This document shows positions 9,338-22,362 of a stretch of 34,950 bases of DNA, one piece after another. This DNA comes from Planctomycetota bacterium (GTDB lineage: Bacteria > Planctomycetota > MHYJ01 > WSZJ01): the NCBI GenBank assembly GCA_009773755.1, contig WSZJ01000024.1:1-34950 (forward strand). Direction: 5' to 3'. Both the position numbers and the translations under genes were made by a program. Position 1 is the first letter of the stretch. Each line of letters opens with the position of its first letter. The notes beneath the pieces were generated by a model, which saw only the letters and a list, made by a program, of their open reading frames with translations, was not told where the DNA came from and ran no database searches.

Positions 9338-9413
9338 AGGGCTGTAGCTCAATTGGCTGAGCAGCTGATTCCAAATCAGCCGGTTGGGGGTTCGACTCCC
9401 TCCAGCCCTGCCA
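9338..9413 (+). tRNA. tRNA-Trp (CCA anticodon)
   Basis: The acceptor stem AGGGCTG (9338-9344) pairs with CAGCCCT (9403-9409), followed by discriminator G and an encoded CCA (9411-9413). The anticodon stem GCTGA/TCAGC holds loop TTCCAAA with anticodon CCA. The T-arm has GGGGGTTCGACTCCCTC. It sits between rpmG and secE, the usual place for tRNA-Trp. Confidence 0.97.
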
Positions 9414-9474
9414 AGAACATCCCGCCCGGACCTTCCGCGACGCGGTCGGCCCGGGCTAGCTTTCGGTAGAGGCC

Positions 9475-9969
9475 ATGGCAGACGCAACGAAAAACGTGGA
9501 ATTGAAGTACTACAAACCCGGACAGGGCACCTGGGCACGCTGGACTGCCGGCGTGCTCCTGGCGCTGCTCGTTCTGTTCGGCTCCCACTCCCTGTACCTC
9601 TTTCCCGGAATGAACAAGTACGCAGGGGCACAGGCACAGGTGCAGGGGCGGACCTGGTGGGGGTACCAGATCATGAAGATCCTTCCCGGCATCAAGGAAG
9701 GCCTGACCGTCGGCCTCGTGATCTCTTCCCTGGTTTTCCTGGCGGGATGTCTCGGCGTGTACCTCTTCGTGGTGAACCACAAGCGGCTCGCCGATTTCCT
9801 GATCGACACTGAAGCGGAGATGCACCGCGTTTCGTGGCCGCAGCGGCACGAATTCGTGGGGAGTTCGATCGTGGTATTCGTGTCGATCGCCATCATCGGT
9901 ACCTTCGTCACCGTCGTCGACGTGGTCTTGAGAGCCCTGCTTCTCAAGACCGGACTCCTGGGGGGCTAG
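9475..9969 (+). CDS. secE: Preprotein translocase subunit SecE, extended form
   Basis: SecE clamps the SecY channel in the inner membrane. The conserved part is at the C-terminus: an amphipathic helix with FLIDTEAEMHRVSWPQRHEFVGSS, then one transmembrane helix (IVVFVSIAIIGTFVTVVDVVL). The protein has 164 residues, well above the ~60 of minimal SecE. The extra N-terminal part carries two more predicted membrane helices (about residues 24-45 and 76-100), giving three in total as in E. coli, but with an enlarged segment between the first two. AGAGG just before ATG 9475 serves as ribosome binding site. nusG follows after seven bases, the standard secE-nusG pair. Confidence 0.95.
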   Translation: MADATKNVELKYYKPGQGTWARWTAGVLLALLVLFGSHSLYLFPGMNKYAGAQAQVQGRTWWGYQIMKILPGIKEGLTVGLVISSLVFLAGCLGVYLFVVNHKRLADFLIDTEAEMHRVSWPQRHEFVGSSIVVFVSIAIIGTFVTVVDVVLRALLLKTGLLGG

Positions 9970-9976
9970 CGCGATC

Positions 9977-10519
9977 GTGGCGAAACAGTGGTATGTCGTG
10001 AGAGTTCAGAGCGGTCGCGAGGACAAAGTGCGCGATTCGCTGGAGCGCAGGGTGAAGGCGGCAAACCTGGATGGCGTGATCACGCGCGTCCTGGTGCCGA
10101 GCGAGAAGGTGACGGAGATCAAGTCGGGCAAGAAGCGGGTCCGGGACCGGAAGCTGTACGCCGGGTACCTCCTGATCGAGGCGGATGCGGCAACGGGAGA
10201 CGTGCCGGAACAGGCGTGGTATCTGGTGAGAGAAACGCCGGGGATCGGCGACTTCCTCGGCTCGAAAAAGCCGGTGCCGATGGCGCAGCACGAGGTGGAC
10301 AAGATCCTGATGACGTCGACGGCAAGCGCGGACAAGCCGAAGCTGGTGATTAACTTCGCAAAGGGCGACAGCGTCCGGATCAAGGAAGGCGCGTTCGAGA
10401 ACATGGACGGGATGGTGGAGGAGGTCATTCCGGAGAAGGGGCTGGTCCGGGTGACGATCACGATTTTCGGGCGGGCGACGCCCGTGGAGCTTGAGAGCTG
10501 GCAGATCGAGAAAATCTAA
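9977..10519 (+). CDS. nusG: Transcription termination/antitermination factor NusG
   Basis: NusG binds RNA polymerase and links it to Rho or the ribosome. The 180-residue protein starts at GTG 9977 with the NGN domain (KQWYVVRVQSGREDKVRDSL; RKLYAGYLLIEA; WYLVRETPGIGDFLG). It ends with a KOW domain (FAKGDSVRIKEGAFENMDGMVEEV ... VTIFGRATPVELE). Length and domain order are normal. It directly follows secE and precedes rplK, from which it is separated by a long hairpin element. Confidence 0.97.
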   Translation: MAKQWYVVRVQSGREDKVRDSLERRVKAANLDGVITRVLVPSEKVTEIKSGKKRVRDRKLYAGYLLIEADAATGDVPEQAWYLVRETPGIGDFLGSKKPVPMAQHEVDKILMTSTASADKPKLVINFAKGDSVRIKEGAFENMDGMVEEVIPEKGLVRVTITIFGRATPVELESWQIEKI

Positions 10520-10523
10520 AGGC

Positions 10524-10610
10524 AGTGGGTAGTTGGTAGTGGGTAGTCGGTAGGGAAGGCCGCCCGATCGGTGGCCGTTCCTACCCCCTACCTCCTACCC
10601 ACTACCCCCT
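10524..10610. repeat. Long hairpin with tandem-repeat arms between nusG and rplK
   Basis: Arms 10524-10564 and 10570-10610 pair over 41 positions with about six mismatches and a few G-U pairs, leaving a five-base loop (10565-10569). The left arm is built of degenerate GTAGTGGGTAG-like units and the right arm of their complements (CTACCCACTACC). No T-tract follows, so it is not an ordinary intrinsic terminator. Confidence 0.85.
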
Positions 10611-10672
10611 GAACAGGTCGGTGCTGGGGAAGACACTTCCCAAAGAGCACCATCCCGACAAGGAGAGGTCCG

Positions 10673-11113
10673 ATGGCCAAGGAAGTGACGGCGAAGGTCA
10701 AGCTTCAGTGCCCGGGCGGGCAGGCGACGCCCGCGCCGCCGGTCGGCCCCGCTCTGGGTCAGCACGGCGTGAACATCGGCGAATTCGTGAAGAAGTTCAA
10801 CGACGCCACCAAGAAAGACCCGGGGACGATTTATCCCGTGATCGTGACGGTTTACAAGGACCGGACCTTCGATTTCATCCTCAAGTCGCCGCCCGCCTCG
10901 GTCATGCTGAAGAAAGCGGCGGGCATCGTGAAAGGCGCCGCGACGCCAAGCAAGGAGACGGTCGGAACGGTGACGTGGCAGCAGTGCAAGGACATCGCGA
11001 AAGCCAAGCTTGCCGACATCAACACCGCGGACCTGGAAATGGGCGCGAGGATGGTGGCGGGAACGGCCCGGTCGATGGGCGTAAAGGTCGAAGGAATTCC
11101 GGCTAAGAAATAG
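10673..11113 (+). CDS. rplK: 50S ribosomal protein L11
   Basis: L11 forms the base of the ribosomal stalk and GTPase centre. The 146-residue product shows the N-terminal [37 protein letters not shown], the typical proline-rich hinge (PPASVML) and the rRNA-binding C-terminal domain ([32 protein letters not shown]). Length is standard. AGGAG at 10661-10665 precedes ATG 10673. rplA follows, the normal L11-L1 order, after a gap that carries the second copy of the 29-base palindromic repeat. Confidence 0.98.
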   Translation: MAKEVTAKVKLQCPGGQATPAPPVGPALGQHGVNIGEFVKKFNDATKKDPGTIYPVIVTVYKDRTFDFILKSPPASVMLKKAAGIVKGAATPSKETVGTVTWQQCKDIAKAKLADINTADLEMGARMVAGTARSMGVKVEGIPAKK

Positions 11114-11132
11114 ATCCTTAATCGTCGGTAGT

Positions 11133-11161
11133 AGGCCCGGGGCATGCCCCGGGCGCACTTC
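11133..11161. repeat. 29-base palindromic repeat, copy 2
   Basis: Exact second copy of the element at 9289-9317, in the same orientation; the perfect 20-base palindrome is at 11135-11154. It lies in the rplK-rplA gap. Confidence 0.85.
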
Positions 11162-11260
11162 TTCTAAGACGCAGTTTTCGATTTGTCTTCGGGCGGATGC
11201 CGAGCCGCGGCCCGAAGATTGGCGACCTCTCCGGAGGCAGCGGCCCGGCAGGAGACGCGG

Positions 11261-11944
11261 ATGAAGAAGCACAGCAAGCGGTACCGCAAGAACGCCGCGC
11301 TCGTCGACGCGAAGAAGCGGTACGACGTGGCCACGGCGGTCGGCATCCTCAAGAAGTTCGAGGGGATGAAGTTCGACCAGACCGTGGACGTGTCGTTCGC
11401 ACTTCTGCTCGACGTGAAGAAGGCCGAACAGGCACTTCGCGGCGCCGTCTCGCTTCCGCACGGCATCGGCAAGGCGCGCAAGGTGGTTGTTTTCGCCGAG
11501 GGCGCGGACGCCGAAGCGGCGCTGGGGGCGGGGGCGGACGAAGTCGGGTCGGACGACCTGGCCAAGAAGGTGGAGGGCGGCTGGATGGACTTTGACGTGG
11601 CGATCGCCGTGCCCGCCATGATGAAGAAGATCAGCCGACTGGGCAAGGTGCTGGGTCCGCAGGGCAAGATGCCCAGTCCGAAGAACGGGACGGTGACCGA
11701 AAACGTGACGCAGGCGGTCCGCGAGTTCAAGGCCGGCAAGATCGAGTACCGGGCGGATGCGGGCGGAAACGTCATGGTCGCCGTCGGGAAGGTGTCGTTC
11801 CCGCCGGAGAAACTGAAGGACAACGTGTCCTTCATTGTTGACCACATCCGGGGGGTCAAGCCGGCAGGCCTGAAGGGGAACTACTTCAGGAAGGTCGTGC
11901 TCTCAGGAACCATGACTCCGGGCATCGTCCTGGACGTTCAATAA
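11261..11944 (+). CDS. rplA: 50S ribosomal protein L1
   Basis: L1 forms the mobile L1 stalk near the E site and in many bacteria also represses its own operon. The 227-residue product starts MKKHSKRYRKNAALVDAKKRY and carries the L1 motif KVLGPQGKMPSPKNGTVTENV, with MTPGIVLDV at the end. The start is ATG 11261, preceded by AGGAGA at 11250-11255; the frame is open upstream to 11183, but that part has no L1 homology. rplJ follows after 12 bases. Confidence 0.98.
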   Translation: MKKHSKRYRKNAALVDAKKRYDVATAVGILKKFEGMKFDQTVDVSFALLLDVKKAEQALRGAVSLPHGIGKARKVVVFAEGADAEAALGAGADEVGSDDLAKKVEGGWMDFDVAIAVPAMMKKISRLGKVLGPQGKMPSPKNGTVTENVTQAVREFKAGKIEYRADAGGNVMVAVGKVSFPPEKLKDNVSFIVDHIRGVKPAGLKGNYFRKVVLSGTMTPGIVLDVQ

Positions 11945-11956
11945 GGAGATTGAAGA

Positions 11957-12487
11957 ATGTCCAAGGCGATCCGCACGCGGATGATGAAAGAGGTGACGAC
12001 CCGGTTCAAGGGGCCGCTCGCCGGGGTGTTCATCGATTTTCGCGGGCTGGACGGCAAGGCGGCGGACTCGCTTCGGAAGGAGCTGCGCGCCGCGAAGATC
12101 GAAGTGGACGTGCTGAAGAACTCGCTGGCGGTCCGGGCCTTCAAGGATCTGGGCCTTTCCGGGCTTGAGAAGACGCTCGAGGGGATGACGGCGCTCGTGC
12201 ACGGGCCGGACCCCGCGGACGTCGCCAAGAAGCTCTTCGCCTGGAAGGAGAAGAACAAGAAGCTCGAGATCAAGTCGGGGATCCTCGAGAACAAAGTCTT
12301 GAGCCTGGCGGAAGTCAAGCAGCTCTCGACGATGCCGAACCGCATGGCTCTTCTGTCGCAGCTCGCGGGCCTGATCGCGCAGCCGATGACGGACATCGCA
12401 GGCTGCCTGAACGCGCTGTTGCAGGACACTGCCGGGCTGTTGAAGGCGCTGGAAGAGAAGAAATCAAAGGAGGGCGGCGCGCCGTAG
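11957..12487 (+). CDS. rplJ: 50S ribosomal protein L10
   Basis: L10 anchors the L7/L12 dimers to the ribosome. The 176-residue product has the globular rRNA-binding domain (VFIDFRGLDGKAADSLRKELRAAKIEVDVLKNSLAVRAF) and a C-terminal helix (LLSQLAGLIAQPMTDIAGCLNALLQDTAGLLKALEEKK) that binds L12 dimers. AAGGAGA at 11943-11949 gives the ribosome binding site for ATG 11957. The gap to rplL (about 123 bases) holds two hairpin-prone repeats. No L10-leader-like structure is obvious in the short gap before it. Confidence 0.97.
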   Translation: MSKAIRTRMMKEVTTRFKGPLAGVFIDFRGLDGKAADSLRKELRAAKIEVDVLKNSLAVRAFKDLGLSGLEKTLEGMTALVHGPDPADVAKKLFAWKEKNKKLEIKSGILENKVLSLAEVKQLSTMPNRMALLSQLAGLIAQPMTDIAGCLNALLQDTAGLLKALEEKKSKEGGAP

Positions 12488-12516
12488 CCCCTTGTGAGCG
12501 AAGCGAACGAAGGGGC
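12487..12516. repeat. Short hairpin after rplJ
   Basis: GCCCCTT at 12487-12493 pairs perfectly with AAGGGGC at 12510-12516; the loop resembles the GAGCGAAGCGA core of the element immediately downstream. No T-tract follows. Confidence 0.5.
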
Positions 12517-12520
12517 GAGG

Positions 12521-12548
12521 CCCTGAGCGAGCGAAGCGAGTCGAAGGG
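12521..12548 (+). repeat. 28-base dispersed repeat (copy in the rplJ-rplL gap)
   Basis: CCCTGAGCGAGCG followed by AAGCGAGTCGAAGGG. The reverse complement occurs at 21630-21657 with one difference out of 28 bases. I recall this kind of sequence as a common intergenic repeat in environmental bacterial genomes. Confidence 0.8.
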
Positions 12549-12610
12549 CGGAGGCGTGGCGTCCTCGGACAACTTTCAAAAAACCTGGTGTGACATTGAG
12601 GAGAACTGAG

Positions 12611-13045
12611 ATGGGCGACGTGGCTGGCGTGATGAACGGCGTGAAGGGTCTGTCGGACGAGGAGCGGAGCCAGGTGGTGCTGGAGACGATCGCCAGCGGC
12701 TCGGTGATCTGGCTTTCGAACCTGAAGAAGCAGTTCGAGACGAAGTTCGGCGTGACGGCGGCGGTGGCGATGGCGGCGGGCCCGGCGGCTGCCGGACCGG
12801 CGGCGGCTGCGGCTCCGGAAGCGCCGACCTCGTTCGACGTCATCCTGGAGCCGAGCACGCCCGACAAGAAGATCGGCGTGATCAAGGTCGTCCGGACGAT
12901 GACGGATCTCGGGCTGAAGGAAGCGAAGCAGCTCGTGGATGAGGCGCCCAAGACGCTGAAGACGGGCCTCTCGAAGGAGGACGCCGAGAAGGTCAAGAAG
13001 GAGATCGAGGCGGCGGGCGGAGTGTGCAAGATCAAGGGTAGCTAG
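12611..13045 (+). CDS. rplL: 50S ribosomal protein L7/L12
   Basis: L7/L12 recruits translation factors. The 144-residue product is somewhat longer than the usual 120-130 residues. The N-terminal dimerisation region (LSDEERSQVVLETIASGSVIWLSNLKKQFETKFGV) is divergent and extended, followed by an Ala/Gly/Pro hinge (GPAAAGPAAAAAPEA) and a normal C-terminal domain (FDVILEPSTPDKKIGVIKVVR; LGLKEAKQLVDEAPK; SKEDAEKVKKEIEAAGG). The start is ATG 12611 with GAGGAGA at 12598-12604; an in-frame start at 12590 lacks homology. rpoB follows after a structured gap of about 190 bases. Confidence 0.96.
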   Translation: MGDVAGVMNGVKGLSDEERSQVVLETIASGSVIWLSNLKKQFETKFGVTAAVAMAAGPAAAGPAAAAAPEAPTSFDVILEPSTPDKKIGVIKVVRTMTDLGLKEAKQLVDEAPKTLKTGLSKEDAEKVKKEIEAAGGVCKIKGS

Positions 13046-13054
13046 GAATACCGG

Positions 13055-13094
13055 CGCGCCGGGGCGTGTCAGACGTCCCGGCGCGACGTTTCTT
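13055..13094 (+). terminator. Hairpin with short T-rich tail between rplL and rpoB (possible attenuator)
   Basis: CGCGCCGGGGCG at 13055-13066 pairs over 12 positions (one G-U) with CGTCCCGGCGCG at 13074-13085, loop TGTCAGA. ACGTTTCTT follows. The T-tract is weak, which fits a partial terminator; in E. coli the same gap holds an attenuator that lowers rpoBC expression. A second hairpin, CCCCGC/GCGGGG, lies at 13127-13145. Confidence 0.45.
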
Positions 13095-13239
13095 AACGCG
13101 AAGACCTGCCGTGGAGCCGGCGTGGTCCCCGCTTTCAACGCGGGGGAAGCCGGAGTAGGCGGGCGCTCGCCGCGGGCGACAGTGACGGCGTAGCTGCACG
13201 TCAGGGACTGCGGTCCCCGTGTCTCTCAAGGGAGCCTCC

Positions 13240-16200
13240 ATGGACATCCGGCCGGACATTCGGAATTTCGGGAAGGTCGGCGAAGCCGCACCGATCCCGA
13301 ACCTGGTCGACATCCAGACCAGGGCGTACGACCGCTTCCTTCAGGCGGAAGTGCCGCCTTCGAAGCGGGAAAAGACGGGGCTGGAAGCGCTGATTCAGGA
13401 GATTTTTCCGATCCCGTCGTACGACGGGTCGAGCGAGCTGCAGTATCTCGGGTACGAGTTGCGCCCGCCGAGGTACTCGCCGGACGAATGCCGGCGGTTG
13501 CGGCTGACGTACGGCGCGCCTCTGAAAGTCCGGATGCGGCTGCAGAAGGCGGAGCCGATCGAGGAGGACGTGTACCTCGGCGAAATCCCGCTGATGATCG
13601 GCGGCGGCGAGTTCATCATCAACGGCGCCGAGCGCGTGATCGTTTCGCAGCTCCACCGGTCGCCCGGGATTGATTTCTCGGAAGAGAAGACCGGCGACAA
13701 GAAGCTGCACTCGTGCTGGATCGTGCCGGAGCGCGGGAGCTGGATCGAGCTCAGCGTCGGCAAGAAGGAATCGCTCTACGTCAGGATCGACCAGAGCGGC
13801 AAGATTCCCGCGACCACCTTCCTCCGCGCGATGTCGCCCGACTACTCGACGAATGCCGACCTTATCCGTCTTTTCCACGAGACCAAAAAAATCAAGATCG
13901 GCAAGGATCCCGAGCAGCTCAAGGGAAAATTCCTGGTCGACCCGATCGTCGACGCTGAAACGCAGAAAGTCCTCGTCGAGCCGGGAAAGGAACTTCTCGA
14001 CGGGTCGATCAAGATCATTGCGGCGCGCCTCGACGAGATCAAGGAGGTCGAGGTCATCGAGAAGCTCGACGATCCCAGCCTCGTCAACACGCTGGGCGAA
14101 GATCCGACCCGGACTCACGAAGAGGCGCTGCTCAAGATCTACGCGCGCCTCCGTCCCGGCACACCGCAGCAGCTCGATCGCGCCAAGGCGCTCTTCAATG
14201 AGCGCTTCTTCGACGCCTCGCGCTACCGCCTCGGCCGGGTCGGGCGGTTCCGGCTCAACCGCAAGTTCGCGACGGTGAAGGGTCCGGAGGACCAGGTCCT
14301 GATGAAGGAGGACATCGTCCACGCGATCCAGTACATCATGAAGATGCGCAAAGGCGAGGGGCATGCGGACGACATCGACCACCTGGGAAACCGCCGGGTG
14401 CGGACGATTGACGAGCTGGCGGCGGAGGAGATCCGCAAGGGATTTCTCCGGCTGCGGAGGACGATCGGGGAACGGCTGAACCTGGACAACCAGGAGCAGA
14501 TCACGCCGCGGAGCCTGATCAACGCGAAGACGGTGTCGAGCGCGATCGAGTTCTTCTTCGGGCGGGGCGAGCTGTCGCAGGTCGTCGACCAGACGAATCC
14601 GCTGGCGCAGCTCACGCACGAGAGACGGCTCTCGGCCCTCGGCCCGGGCGGGTTGAACCGCAAGCGCGCGGGGTTCGAGGTGCGCGACGTGCACATCTCG
14701 CACTACGGACGCATCTGCCCGATCGAGACGCCGGAAGGGACGAACATCGGCCTTATATCGTCGCTGGCGATCTATGCGACGATCGACGAGTACGGGTTCC
14801 TCATCACGCCCTACCGCGAGGTGAAGAACGGGAAGCTGATGGAGAAGGTCCTGATGCTGCGCGCGAACGAGGAGATGGACAAGATCATGGCGCCGGCGGA
14901 CCTGAAGGTGGACGGCAAGGGGCACATCGTCGATGAGAAGGTGATCGCGCGCGTGAACGGCGAATTCATGTTCGTCGCGCGTGAGGACGTGCACTACATG
15001 GACGTGTCGCCGAAACAGATGACCGGCGTCTCGGCCGCTCTCGTCCCGTTCCTCGAGCACGACGACGCGAACCGCGCCCTGATGGGTTCGAACATGCAGC
15101 GCCAGGCCGTGCCGCTTCTCATCACGGAAGCGCCGATCGTGGGCACCGGGATGGAGAAGTACGTCGCCGAAAACAGCGCGATGGTGGTGGTGGCGAGGAA
15201 GGCCGGGACGGTGACGTTCGTGGACGCCGAGAAGATCACGATCGACGACCGCGAGTATCCGCTTCGCAAGTTCGTCGGCCTGAACGAGCGGACGTGCCTG
15301 AACCAGCGGCCGATCGTGCGGATGGGAGAGAAGGTCGCGAAGGGGCAGGTGATTGCGGACGGCGCGGCGACGTCTTCCGGGGAGCTTGCTCTCGGGAAGA
15401 ACGTGGTGGCGGCGTTCATGTCGTGGGACGGGTACAACTTTGAAGACGCGATCATTGTCGGCGAGAGCCTGATCAAGGCCGACAAGTACACTTCGATCCA
15501 CATTGAAGAGTTCGAGATCGAGATCCGGGAGACGAAGCTGGGCAGGGAGGAGTTCACGCGGGACATTCCGAACGTGAGCGAGAAGCAGCTGCGGAACCTG
15601 GGCGAGGACGGGGTGATCCGCATCGGGACGCGGGTCAAGCCTGGCGACATCCTGGTGGGCAAGGTGGCGCCGAAGTCGAAGTCGGAGCTGACGCCGGAGG
15701 AAAAGCTGCTGCACGTGATCTTCGGGCGGGCGGGCGAGGACGTGAAGAACGACTCGCTGGAGGTGCCGTCCGGGGTGGAGGGGATCGTGCTGGACGCGCA
15801 GAAGTTCTCGCGGAAGGTGAGCCTGAGCGAGAAGGAGCGCGAGGAAGTCCGCAAGGAGAAGAAGAAGATCGAGAAGGATTTCGAGACGCGCGTGCAGGAG
15901 CTGCTCAACGAACTGATCAAGGAGATCAAGCCGACGGTCGGGCGGGGCGTGCCGGCGTCGCTGGAGTTCGGGGCGAAGACGAACGGCGCCCGGGACCTCA
16001 GGGAGCTGCGCGACCGGCTGGACGTCGAGCGTTGGGATTTCGACAAGCCGAGCGAAAAAAACAAGATCGGCGCGACGATCCGCGAGTTCTTCCGGAAGTC
16101 GGAAGTCTCCGAGAACGAGAAGGAGCGCAAGGTCAACCGCCTGGAGCGCGGCGACGAGCTGCCGACGGGCGTGCTGGAGATGGTGAAGATCTACATTGCG

Positions 16201-16911
16201 ACGAAGCGGAATCTGTCGGTCGGCGACAAGATGGCCGGCCGCCACGGGAACAAGGGAGTCATCGCGCGGATCATGCCGGACGAGGACATGCCGTTCCTCG
16301 CCGACGGCACGCCGGTCGAGATGGTCCTGAACCCGCTCGGAGTGCCGAGCCGCATGAACGTCGGGCAGATCCTGGAGACGCACCTCGGGTGGGCCGCGCG
16401 CAAGCTCGGATTCCGGGCGATGACGCCGGTATTCGAGGGCGCCACGGAAGAGGAGATCGTGGAGCTGCTCGAGCAGGCCGGGCTCGCCACGGACGGCAAG
16501 TCGGTCGTCTACGACGGCCGCACTGGCGAGCACTTCGACGAGCGCGTCACGGTCGGCTACATCTACATGATGAAGCTGCACCACCTCGTCGACGACAAGG
16601 TTCACGCCCGGGCGACGGGACCGTACTCGCTCATCACGCAGCAGCCGCTGGGCGGCAAGGCGCGGTACGGCGGACAGAGGTTCGGAGAAATGGAAGTCTG
16701 GGCGCTCGAGGCGTACGGGGCGGCCAACATCCTGCAGGAGCTCCTGACCGTGAAGTCCGACGACGTGGACGGCCGCACGAAGATCTACGAGTCGATGGTG
16801 AAGGGCGAGAACACGCTGGAACCCGGCACGCCGATGTCGTTCGAAGTTCTCACGAACGAGATCAAGGGCCTCGGGCTTTCGCTGAAACTCGAAAAGAGAA
16901 AGGGGATCTAA
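13240..16911 (+). CDS. rpoB: DNA-directed RNA polymerase subunit beta
   Basis: The beta subunit has 1223 residues. Recognisable regions include the [20 protein letters not shown] motif, the rifampicin pocket ([27 protein letters not shown], from about residue 446), [17 protein letters not shown], the [11 protein letters not shown] segment with catalytic-site acidic residues, [12 protein letters not shown], and the C-terminal [19 protein letters not shown]. Key rifampicin-contact residues (E. coli D516, H526, S531) are kept, although F514 and M515 both read Val. I start at ATG 13240 ([13 protein letters not shown]), preceded by AAGGGAG, and not at the in-frame GTG 13219. rpoC begins four bases after the stop. 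Confidence 0.98.
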   Translation: MDIRPDIRNFGKVGEAAPIPNLVDIQTRAYDRFLQAEVPPSKREKTGLEALIQEIFPIPSYDGSSELQYLGYELRPPRYSPDECRRLRLTYGAPLKVRMRLQKAEPIEEDVYLGEIPLMIGGGEFIINGAERVIVSQLHRSPGIDFSEEKTGDKKLHSCWIVPERGSWIELSVGKKESLYVRIDQSGKIPATTFLRAMSPDYSTNADLIRLFHETKKIKIGKDPEQLKGKFLVDPIVDAETQKVLVEPGKELLDGSIKIIAARLDEIKEVEVIEKLDDPSLVNTLGEDPTRTHEEALLKIYARLRPGTPQQLDRAKALFNERFFDASRYRLGRVGRFRLNRKFATVKGPEDQVLMKEDIVHAIQYIMKMRKGEGHADDIDHLGNRRVRTIDELAAEEIRKGFLRLRRTIGERLNLDNQEQITPRSLINAKTVSSAIEFFFGRGELSQVVDQTNPLAQLTHERRLSALGPGGLNRKRAGFEVRDVHISHYGRICPIETPEGTNIGLISSLAIYATIDEYGFLITPYREVKNGKLMEKVLMLRANEEMDKIMAPADLKVDGKGHIVDEKVIARVNGEFMFVAREDVHYMDVSPKQMTGVSAALVPFLEHDDANRALMGSNMQRQAVPLLITEAPIVGTGMEKYVAENSAMVVVARKAGTVTFVDAEKITIDDREYPLRKFVGLNERTCLNQRPIVRMGEKVAKGQVIADGAATSSGELALGKNVVAAFMSWDGYNFEDAIIVGESLIKADKYTSIHIEEFEIEIRETKLGREEFTRDIPNVSEKQLRNLGEDGVIRIGTRVKPGDILVGKVAPKSKSELTPEEKLLHVIFGRAGEDVKNDSLEVPSGVEGIVLDAQKFSRKVSLSEKEREEVRKEKKKIEKDFETRVQELLNELIKEIKPTVGRGVPASLEFGAKTNGARDLRELRDRLDVERWDFDKPSEKNKIGATIREFFRKSEVSENEKERKVNRLERGDELPTGVLEMVKIYIATKRNLSVGDKMAGRHGNKGVIARIMPDEDMPFLADGTPVEMVLNPLGVPSRMNVGQILETHLGWAARKLGFRAMTPVFEGATEEEIVELLEQAGLATDGKSVVYDGRTGEHFDERVTVGYIYMMKLHHLVDDKVHARATGPYSLITQQPLGGKARYGGQRFGEMEVWALEAYGAANILQELLTVKSDDVDGRTKIYESMVKGENTLEPGTPMSFEVLTNEIKGLGLSLKLEKRKGI

Positions 16912-16915
16912 CGAA

Positions 16916-21016
<4,101 letters not shown>

Positions 21017-21066
21017 AAATCACCCGGCGGCTGCTCCTAACAGGGGCGGCCGCCGGAGAAGGACCC

Positions 21067-21155
21067 TTTCCCTTTCCCTTTCCCTTTCCCTTTCCCGCGT
21101 GGGAGCGCCGATCCTCCTCCCACTCGGGAAAGGGAACGGGAAAGGGAAAGGGGAA
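21067..21155. repeat. Long near-perfect hairpin with CCCTTT/GGGAAA repeat arms between rpoC and rpsL
   Basis: Arms 21067-21105 and 21117-21155 pair over 39 positions with two mismatches and one G-U; the loop is 11 bases. The outer part of the left arm is a run of CCCTTT units (tract 21064-21096), and the right arm is GGGAAA units with one AAC. The mRNA right arm has five G-tracts separated by three-base loops, so it could fold as a G-quadruplex in competition with the hairpin. No T-tract follows. Confidence 0.9.
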
Positions 21156-21236
21156 TGCCAAACCCAGTCTTTCGCCTTGTATTCCCCGGGTCGGACAGCT
21201 AGATTTTCCGCCCCTTCTCACAGGAGACGTTCCCGC

Positions 21237-21614
<378 letters not shown>

Positions 21615-21629
21615 GAGGCTGGCAGAGGC

Positions 21630-21657
21630 CCCTTCGACTCGCTGCGCTCGCTCAGGG
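21630..21657 (-). repeat. 28-base dispersed repeat (copy in the rpsL-rpsG gap)
   Basis: Reverse-complement copy of 12521-12548, differing at one of 28 positions (G for T at the centre). Confidence 0.8.
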
Positions 21658-21659
21658 CA

Positions 21660-21689
21660 GGCTGGCGAAGGCTGGCGGAGGCTGGCATT
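21660..21689 (+). repeat. Ten-base tandem repeat GGCTGGCGRA
   Basis: Three consecutive units (GGCTGGCGAA, GGCTGGCGGA, GGCTGGCATT); a related unit, GGCTGGCAGA, is at 21617-21626, on the other side of the 28-base repeat. The remainder of the rpsL-rpsG gap has a CCCCC/GGGGG hairpin at 21706-21720. Confidence 0.7.
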
Positions 21690-21779
21690 ACCGTCGTAAG
21701 TCGTGCCCCCTGAACGGGGGCGCCCCGGCGACGGGGAGAACTGGCGCGCGAAACAAACCGCCGCCGAAAAAGGAGACTC

Positions 21780-22253
21780 ATGGCCAAGAAGTTCAAGTCG
21801 TTCGAGAAGCTGCTCAGGCCCGACCCGAAGTACAAGAACCGCGTGGTCGGAAAGTTCATCAACTGCCTGATGTACGACGGGCACAAGGTGAAGGCGCAGG
21901 GGATTTTCTACGAATCGCTGAAGGCGATCGAAAAGAAGGTTCCCGGAGTCGATCCGCTCGAGGTGTTCACCAAGGCGATCGACAACATCAAGCCGCTCAT
22001 CGAAGTCCGCTCAAGGCGCGTCGGCGGCGCGACGTACCAGGTGCCGGTCGAGGTCGCCATGAAGCGCGCCCAGTCGCTGGCGTTCCGCTGGCTGATCGGC
22101 GCCGCCCGGAAGAAGAAAGGGCGCCCGACGTATCTCCGGATGGCGGACGAAATCACGGCCGCGTACAAGCGCGAAGGCGAAGCGATGACCATGCGCGAGA
22201 ACGTGCACAAGATGGCGGAGGCGAACAAGGCGTTCGCGCATTTCGCCTGGTAA
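21780..22253 (+). CDS. rpsG: 30S ribosomal protein S7
   Basis: S7 nucleates assembly of the 30S head. The 157-residue product shows FINCLMYDGHKVKAQGIFYESL, the signature PLIEVRSRRVGGATYQVPVEV and the C-terminal HKMAEANKAFAHFAW. Length is normal. AGGAG at 21771-21775 precedes ATG 21780. It is the last gene of the ribosomal block: a strong terminator follows within 25 bases, so fusA, which often comes next, is not part of this operon. Confidence 0.98.
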   Translation: MAKKFKSFEKLLRPDPKYKNRVVGKFINCLMYDGHKVKAQGIFYESLKAIEKKVPGVDPLEVFTKAIDNIKPLIEVRSRRVGGATYQVPVEVAMKRAQSLAFRWLIGAARKKKGRPTYLRMADEITAAYKREGEAMTMRENVHKMAEANKAFAHFAW

Positions 22254-22276
22254 ACCGGACCTGAACGGACCATTCC

Positions 22277-22309
22277 GGGGCGGGCCCATCGGCCCGCCCC
22301 TTTCTTTTT
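22277..22309 (+). terminator. Strong intrinsic terminator after rpsG
   Basis: GGGGCGGGCC (22277-22286) pairs perfectly with GGCCCGCCCC (22291-22300), loop CATC, followed by TTTCTTTTT (22301-22309). It closes the ribosomal/RNA polymerase locus. Confidence 0.92.
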
Positions 22310-22362
22310 GCGCCCGGCCCCGCGCCTGCCGGGAAAGCCTACACTGGTGAGGTCCCCAGCAA

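Noticed and set aside
13101..13160. tRNA-like fold in the rplL-rpoB gap
   Set aside because: Only a nested hairpin is present; no D-arm, anticodon arm or TTCGA-type T-loop.
13201..16605. Very long minus-strand open frame opposite rpoB (1134 codons)
   Set aside because: It mirrors rpoB codons in a GC-rich genome; its product is Arg/Leu/His/Asp-rich with no known domain.
21660..21689. CRISPR or regulatory iteron array in the rpsL-rpsG gap
   Set aside because: Only three ten-base units without spacers and no replication or cas genes.
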